Source of the DNA: a virus
Direction: 5' to 3' (one strand)
Virus record (IMG/VR): IMGVR_UViG_3300048625_000009
Location: 1 to 60,533 of that record
Length of the DNA stretch: 60,533 nucleotides
Part shown: piece by piece, positions 59,175 to 60,533 of the stretch
Layout: every line of letters begins with the position of its first letter
How positions within the stretch are numbered: position 1 is the stretch's first letter
The notes under the pieces: model-generated
The model's database searches: none
Seen by the model: the letters and a program-made list of their open reading frames with translations, nothing else
Told to the model about the DNA's origin: nothing
Made by a program: the position numbers and the translations under genes

Positions 59175-59732
59175 TTAAGAAAGTTCCTTAACGTCATCGC
59201 AGATTCCTAGCTTTTTAGCTTCGGATGGGCTTAACCAGATATCCTGTGGTGGCAAGAGCACATCACGAATTTGTTTTTCTGAAAGACCAGTACACTTTTT
59301 ATAGTGAGCAGTCATCTTCTTGGTTGTAAGGTCGAATTCTTTAACTGTGGCAAACAATTCGTGTTCTTTACCAAACGCACCCCATGAGTACTGATGAGAA
59401 AGAATAGAAGTATTTGGTGTAAGAATTCGCATACCTTTATCACCAGCGATAAAAATCATAAGTCCTGCTGAAGCAATCTGACCAAGACCGATTGTTCTTA
59501 CTGGAATAGATGAACCACGCATAACATCAATTAACGCAAATGCTGCGTTCAAATCACCACCTGGAGATGTAATAATCAAGTTTAGCAACTCTGGCTTTTC
59601 TTCACCGAAGTTAGCTTCAAAGATCCACTCAACAGCACCCTTAACTGTATTCAGTGAAATTTCTTCCATCATCAGGTAGAATGCATGGCGTGAGCTTTCT
59701 TCCTTTAGTTGGAGATTCATTTTTTGCATCAT
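59175..59732 (-). CDS. ClpP-like serine protease
   Basis: 185 residues from the ATG at 59732. The ClpP/crotonase fold is visible: LIITSPGGDLNAAFALIDVM, the nucleophile in GQIASAGLMIF (Ser88), the His in ILSHQYSWG (His113) and Asp in QDIWLSPSEAKKLG (Asp164). Phage ClpP-like proteins are usually head maturation proteases, but here gp21 does that, and the gene is in the early/lysis region. It may modify a host Clp system. It has no visible partner ATPase. It begins after the endolysin stop. Confidence 0.85.
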   Translation of the reverse strand: MMQKMNLQLKEESSRHAFYLMMEEISLNTVKGAVEWIFEANFGEEKPELLNLIITSPGGDLNAAFALIDVMRGSSIPVRTIGLGQIASAGLMIFIAGDKGMRILTPNTSILSHQYSWGAFGKEHELFATVKEFDLTTKKMTAHYKKCTGLSEKQIRDVLLPPQDIWLSPSEAKKLGICDDVKELS

Positions 59733-59733
59733 A

Positions 59734-60249
59734 TTATCTTTCGCTTTCTTTATAAAATATATGTCTACCAATTACGGTAGTTCTTTCTAAACCACGCCAA
59801 CGAGGGTGAACGTAATCAGCATGATAGAACAGAGCACCATTGGTGATGTCTGGTGTAGTTTCGTAGTTAGCGAAAACTCGAAGTGCAACTTCTAATGCAT
59901 CTTCATAAACAGTCTGATTCTTAATAGTCTTGCCATGTTGACAGAACCAAGAGAACTGACAAGTTGATCTTACTCTTTGTTTCACTACAGAGCAAATATC
60001 TTTTGGATAACGTGGGTCTTGCAGACGATTCATTGTAACTAAAGCAACAGCAACTTTACCATCTTCTGGTTCAAACCCAGCTTCATGATAAATGTTCTCT
60101 GCAAGGCATCGAACTTGATGTTGTGATTCTAAAGTTAACTGAGACATTTTAACACTAAGGTTAATGGTCTCTGTATAAGTTGTTTTTATTAAGACAACCA
60201 AACTTAAAACTAATAATATGAGCGGAATGTATATACGGTATGAGCGCAT
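59734..60249 (-). CDS. SleB/CwlJ-type cell wall hydrolase with signal anchor
   Basis: 171 residues. An N-terminal hydrophobic segment (IYIPLILLVLSLVVLIKTTY) is followed by the hydrolase_2 domain: RCLAENIYHEAGFEPEDGKV (catalytic Glu56), ALVTMNRLQDPRYPKDICSV, CQFSWFCQHGK and GALFYHADYVHPRW. SleB domains are lytic transglycosylases. The single uncleaved-looking hydrophobic start suggests a signal-anchor-release endolysin. AAGGAGATA precedes the ATG. Together with the holin at 51737 this probably makes up the lysis system. Confidence 0.85.
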   Translation of the reverse strand: MRSYRIYIPLILLVLSLVVLIKTTYTETINLSVKMSQLTLESQHQVRCLAENIYHEAGFEPEDGKVAVALVTMNRLQDPRYPKDICSVVKQRVRSTCQFSWFCQHGKTIKNQTVYEDALEVALRVFANYETTPDITNGALFYHADYVHPRWRGLERTTVIGRHIFYKESER

Positions 60250-60275
60250 AGTTATCTCCTTAAATGGTTAAAAGT

Positions 60276-60297
60276 CAAAGGGTGTGTGAACCCTCTG
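60276..60297 (-). terminator. Weak hairpin upstream of endolysin gene
   Basis: A 5-bp GC stem (AGGGT/ACCCT) extended by AA/TT pairs, 6-base loop, then TTTGACTTTT on the minus strand. It follows the partial gene at the window's right end. Confidence 0.4.
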
Positions 60298-60309
60298 ACC
60301 AATCCCTTA

Positions 60310-60531
60310 TCAGGTGGACTTTTTGCTAGTCTTTTCTAGTGTAGCTTGGGGGATCTGAGAAACGAATCCATTTAACTGAGTTGCCTTTGCGACAATATCG
60401 GATTCGGTTGGATATGTTGGCATGGATGGGTGTTCTGGTGGAACAGCACCTGCATTTCGAGCACTTTCTACTCGAACCTGCCAATCATTGGACACTTGCT
60501 CTTTCTTACCGTAGTATTCTTCAACAAGCAT
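60310..60531 (-). CDS. Unknown protein, may extend past window
   Basis: 73 residues from an ATG 2 bases from the right edge; the real start may be outside. Composition is polar with a proline stretch (AVPPEHPSMPTYPTESD) and a Lys/Ser-rich end. No family or motif is recognised. Confidence 0.5.
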   Translation of the reverse strand: MLVEEYYGKKEQVSNDWQVRVESARNAGAVPPEHPSMPTYPTESDIVAKATQLNGFVSQIPQATLEKTSKKST

Positions 60532-60533
60532 AT

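Noticed and set aside
1-60533. tRNA genes, CRISPR arrays, integrase or attachment sites
   Set aside because: No cloverleaf-like segments, spaced direct repeats or integrase motifs were noticed; gaps between genes are too short for most of them.

Overview
The window is part of the genome of a T4-superfamily myovirus, an AT-rich, probably aquatic member. It carries most of the T4 virion genes in nearly T4 order, a gp32/gp59/gp33 replication and late-transcription cluster, and uvsY/uvsW. No host gene, tRNA, CRISPR or integration function was seen. Genes are packed, usually with gaps under 50 bases or overlapping stops and starts, and no stretch over 300 bases lacks a gene.

Layout. From about 49953 leftwards to position 1 almost everything is on the minus strand: baseplate and tail-tip genes (48, 53, 27-like, 5, PAAR spike tip, 25, 6, 7, 8), a 2089-residue DUF4815-type structural protein, a distal fibre and accessory region (29586-15215), neck genes 13, 14 and 15, large terminase 17, sheath 18, tube 19, portal 20, three small head genes, protease 21, scaffold 22, major capsid 23, a second tube-like gene, uvsY, a GIY-YIG endonuclease gene, and the 5' end of uvsW. 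A 48-base divergent late-promoter region separates this block from a plus-strand block (50002-55092): gene 4, a 200-aa protein, a 54-like tube initiator, a holin, small terminase 16, a gp26-type chaperone with an apparent -1 frameshift extension, and the tape measure. A bidirectional hairpin ends it. Right of that, minus-strand genes include 32, 59, 33, small unknowns, a GP88-like protein, a ClpP-like protease and an SleB-like endolysin.

The most unusual part is 23504-29341. A tail-fibre gene with a cysteine-rich C-terminus, two unknown genes, a TRAP-type solute-binding protein without a signal peptide, a PP-loop (asparagine-synthetase-like) ATPase, and a radical SAM enzyme with a complete seven-cysteine SPASM domain lie where T4 has its gene 11/12/wac region. 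I propose that this is a modification system for a tail-fibre protein. The enzyme families are clear from the sequence; the substrate and function are inference.

Other notable features: a glycine/tyrosine-rich beta-repeat inserted into several unrelated structural proteins (gp18, gp14, gp8, gp53, probably gp7); a tail lysozyme carrying GH19 and M15-type peptidase domains; and four genes whose ATG lies 5-6 bases after a CCTAAATA late-promoter-like element with no Shine-Dalgarno sequence, suggesting leaderless late mRNAs.
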